Shown piece by piece: positions 62,888 to 64,000 of a DNA stretch of 64,000 nucleotides; position 1 is the first letter of the stretch; the number at the start of each line of letters is the position of its first letter. Both the position numbers and the translations under genes were made by a program. The stretch is from Nematostella vectensis. Taxonomy: Eukaryota; Cnidaria; Anthozoa; Actiniaria; Edwardsiidae. Below the pieces are notes generated by a model, which did not search any database, was not told the origin of the DNA, and saw nothing but the letters and a program-made list of their open reading frames with translations. The stretch covers positions 3,905,501 to 3,969,500 of the forward strand of contig NC_064047.1 of assembly GCF_932526225.1 (NCBI RefSeq). The letters are read 5' to 3'.

Positions 62888-63973
62888 TTATGATAAATAA
62901 TGCACAATCAGTTCAAGGGGAATGCCAGTTTCTCACAGCATTCAGAGAACAGATGTCCGCCCTCGCTGATTATTATGAATACCATCAGCTGAAGAAATCA
63001 CAAGCTCATTTTAAACCAACCAATTTTCTCTTATTCATGAGCACCAATCAAATATTGTATAAAACTTTCCTGGCTTAGCAGGGCTCAACGCTAAACGCCA
63101 CACAAAGCGACGCATGAGTGGAAAATTTGAGAATCGGTCGGAAACCGGTATAAGCCGTGTCGTAGCAGGCCTAGGAATGGGAGGTGCCCAGCGGTATACA
63201 ACAAGATGGTAACATGGTGTGTATGACGTCATAAAAAACATATATCTCATGGTAGAGAAGCATCTTCTGACAACCAAATTCGAAAGATGTCATGTAAGTC
63301 TCATGTAATGTAAGACAGGACATAAGTGCTCTGTTTCTACAGCAACGACATATCAATCAATGGCAGTCGTTTTTCTAATTGGTCTAAAAAAGCCTGGGGC
63401 GAGCGCGCGGGATACCTGTGATGACCTAAAAACTAAAGGGCTGGGCGTATTTCAAAATGGCGGCCTACAAAATCGTAATAAACACAAATTCCTGCAAGTT
63501 TTACGTGGACATTTTCGACACATTCGCATCGTTACACTGTGGGATAGTATGATCTTGTCCACTTCAACTATGTGTAATAAACAGAAAGGAATATATATTA
63601 CACAGTGGCTAAATGAGGGGTAGCCGCTCAAGACGCTCCTGTTCTGTGTACAGTCAAGAGAGCAAGTCTCGCATTGCGTACCTTCAAACTCCCGCTCAAG
63701 GTCTTGAAAATACACAATAAGCGGTAGATTTTTCTTCTCTTTAATAACCCCCAAAAATAACATGTTAGCAAGTAAACATAATTCTAGTTTGTTGTGAAAC
63801 AAGAAGCGACTGGTGTTTCTTGACGCTTTCCGCTGTGTGTACACACTAATTGTGTATAATTTCGAGCATTCTTTTTTTTTTCACACTAAAAAGGTTTCGC
63901 ATCACGAGCCCCAAACTCTCGCTCAAGGTCTTGGAAATACTAAATGAGCGGTAGTTTTTTATTTTTTTATAAT
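62888..63973. other. Intergenic right end with dispersed repeats
   Basis: Holds a diverged GPCR-tail repeat at about 62900-62960, a copy of the repeat seen at 36521 (63392-63487), and a duplicated segment (63669-63750 and 63896-63970) sharing CGCTCAAGGTCTTG. An ATG-GCG-GCC frame at 63457 lies within the dispersed repeat and is not called a gene. Confidence 0.4.
63669..63970. repeat. Pair of related 75-bp segments
   Basis: Both contain AAACTC(C/T)CGCTCAAGGTCTTG and end in GAGCGGTAG or AAGCGGTAG followed by a T run. Probably ends of one repeat family. Confidence 0.5.
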
Positions 63974-64000
63974 ATGGCTGCCAAATGTGTATTTTGCAAG
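63974..64000 (+). CDS. Possible start of a HIT-type protein, truncated by window end
   Basis: The last 27 bases read MAAKCVFCK. Histidine-triad proteins commonly begin with C-I/V-F-C-K/R just after a short leader. Only nine codons are visible and no downstream sequence is available, so this is a hint, not an identification. Confidence 0.22.

Noticed and set aside
63457-63552. ATG-GCG-GCC start (MAAYKIVINTNSCKF...) resembling a first exon
   Set aside because: The region is shared with 36521-36615, where the frame is broken, so it belongs to a dispersed repeat.

Overview
This is animal nuclear DNA. Genes are split by GT-AG introns, intergenic space is wide and AT-rich, and the window is crowded with short inverted-repeat transposons, minisatellites and poly-G/poly-C tracts. 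The gene content (a Rab32-like GTPase, RPGR, ornithine carbamoyltransferase and a cluster of intronless orphan class A GPCRs) and the repeat style suggest an anthozoan cnidarian, most likely a sea anemone of the Nematostella type. That assignment is inferred from protein resemblance and repeat flavour; no search was run.

Layout. 1-2239 (minus): the 5' part of a Rab32-like small GTPase gene that runs off the left edge. 2848-6999 (plus): a five-exon gene, head-to-head with it, for a secreted, cysteine-poor, Asp/Glu-rich protein. 7000-11620: intergenic DNA with several MITEs. 11621-24512 (minus): a complete 15-exon RPGR gene. It encodes a seven-bladed RCC1 propeller, then Glu/Lys-rich exons resembling vertebrate ORF15, and ends in a CaaX box (CDIL). 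24984-31321 (plus): a complete 11-exon ornithine carbamoyltransferase gene with a mitochondrial presequence, divergent from RPGR across 471 bp. 33265-45357 (minus): an unrecognised RS/RE-rich coiled-coil protein gene with an 8.2-kb intron. 45740-48837 (minus): a type II membrane or secreted protein whose ectodomain resembles YscW/YbaY-type lipoproteins. 51263-62887 (plus): four tandem class A GPCR paralogues, two intact and two broken (one by a frameshift and a stop, one by a MITE in TM1 plus further lesions).

The most notable result is that RPGR and OTC sit divergently side by side, as they do on the human X chromosome. The cnidarian-type RPGR also carries, in one predicted reading frame, both the acidic tract and the prenylation motif that vertebrates separate into alternative isoforms. 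A 4.0-kb TIR element with an internal satellite sits in an RPGR intron only about 11 nt from a splice donor, and two smaller elements lie similarly close to donors elsewhere. Other points of interest are a Rab with a degenerate catalytic motif, a GPCR tail amplified into a 66-bp satellite, and minisatellites with higher-order structure.

All gene models were assembled by hand from splice signals, reading-frame phase and remembered family sequences. Exon joins were checked for phase, but no transcripts were available.
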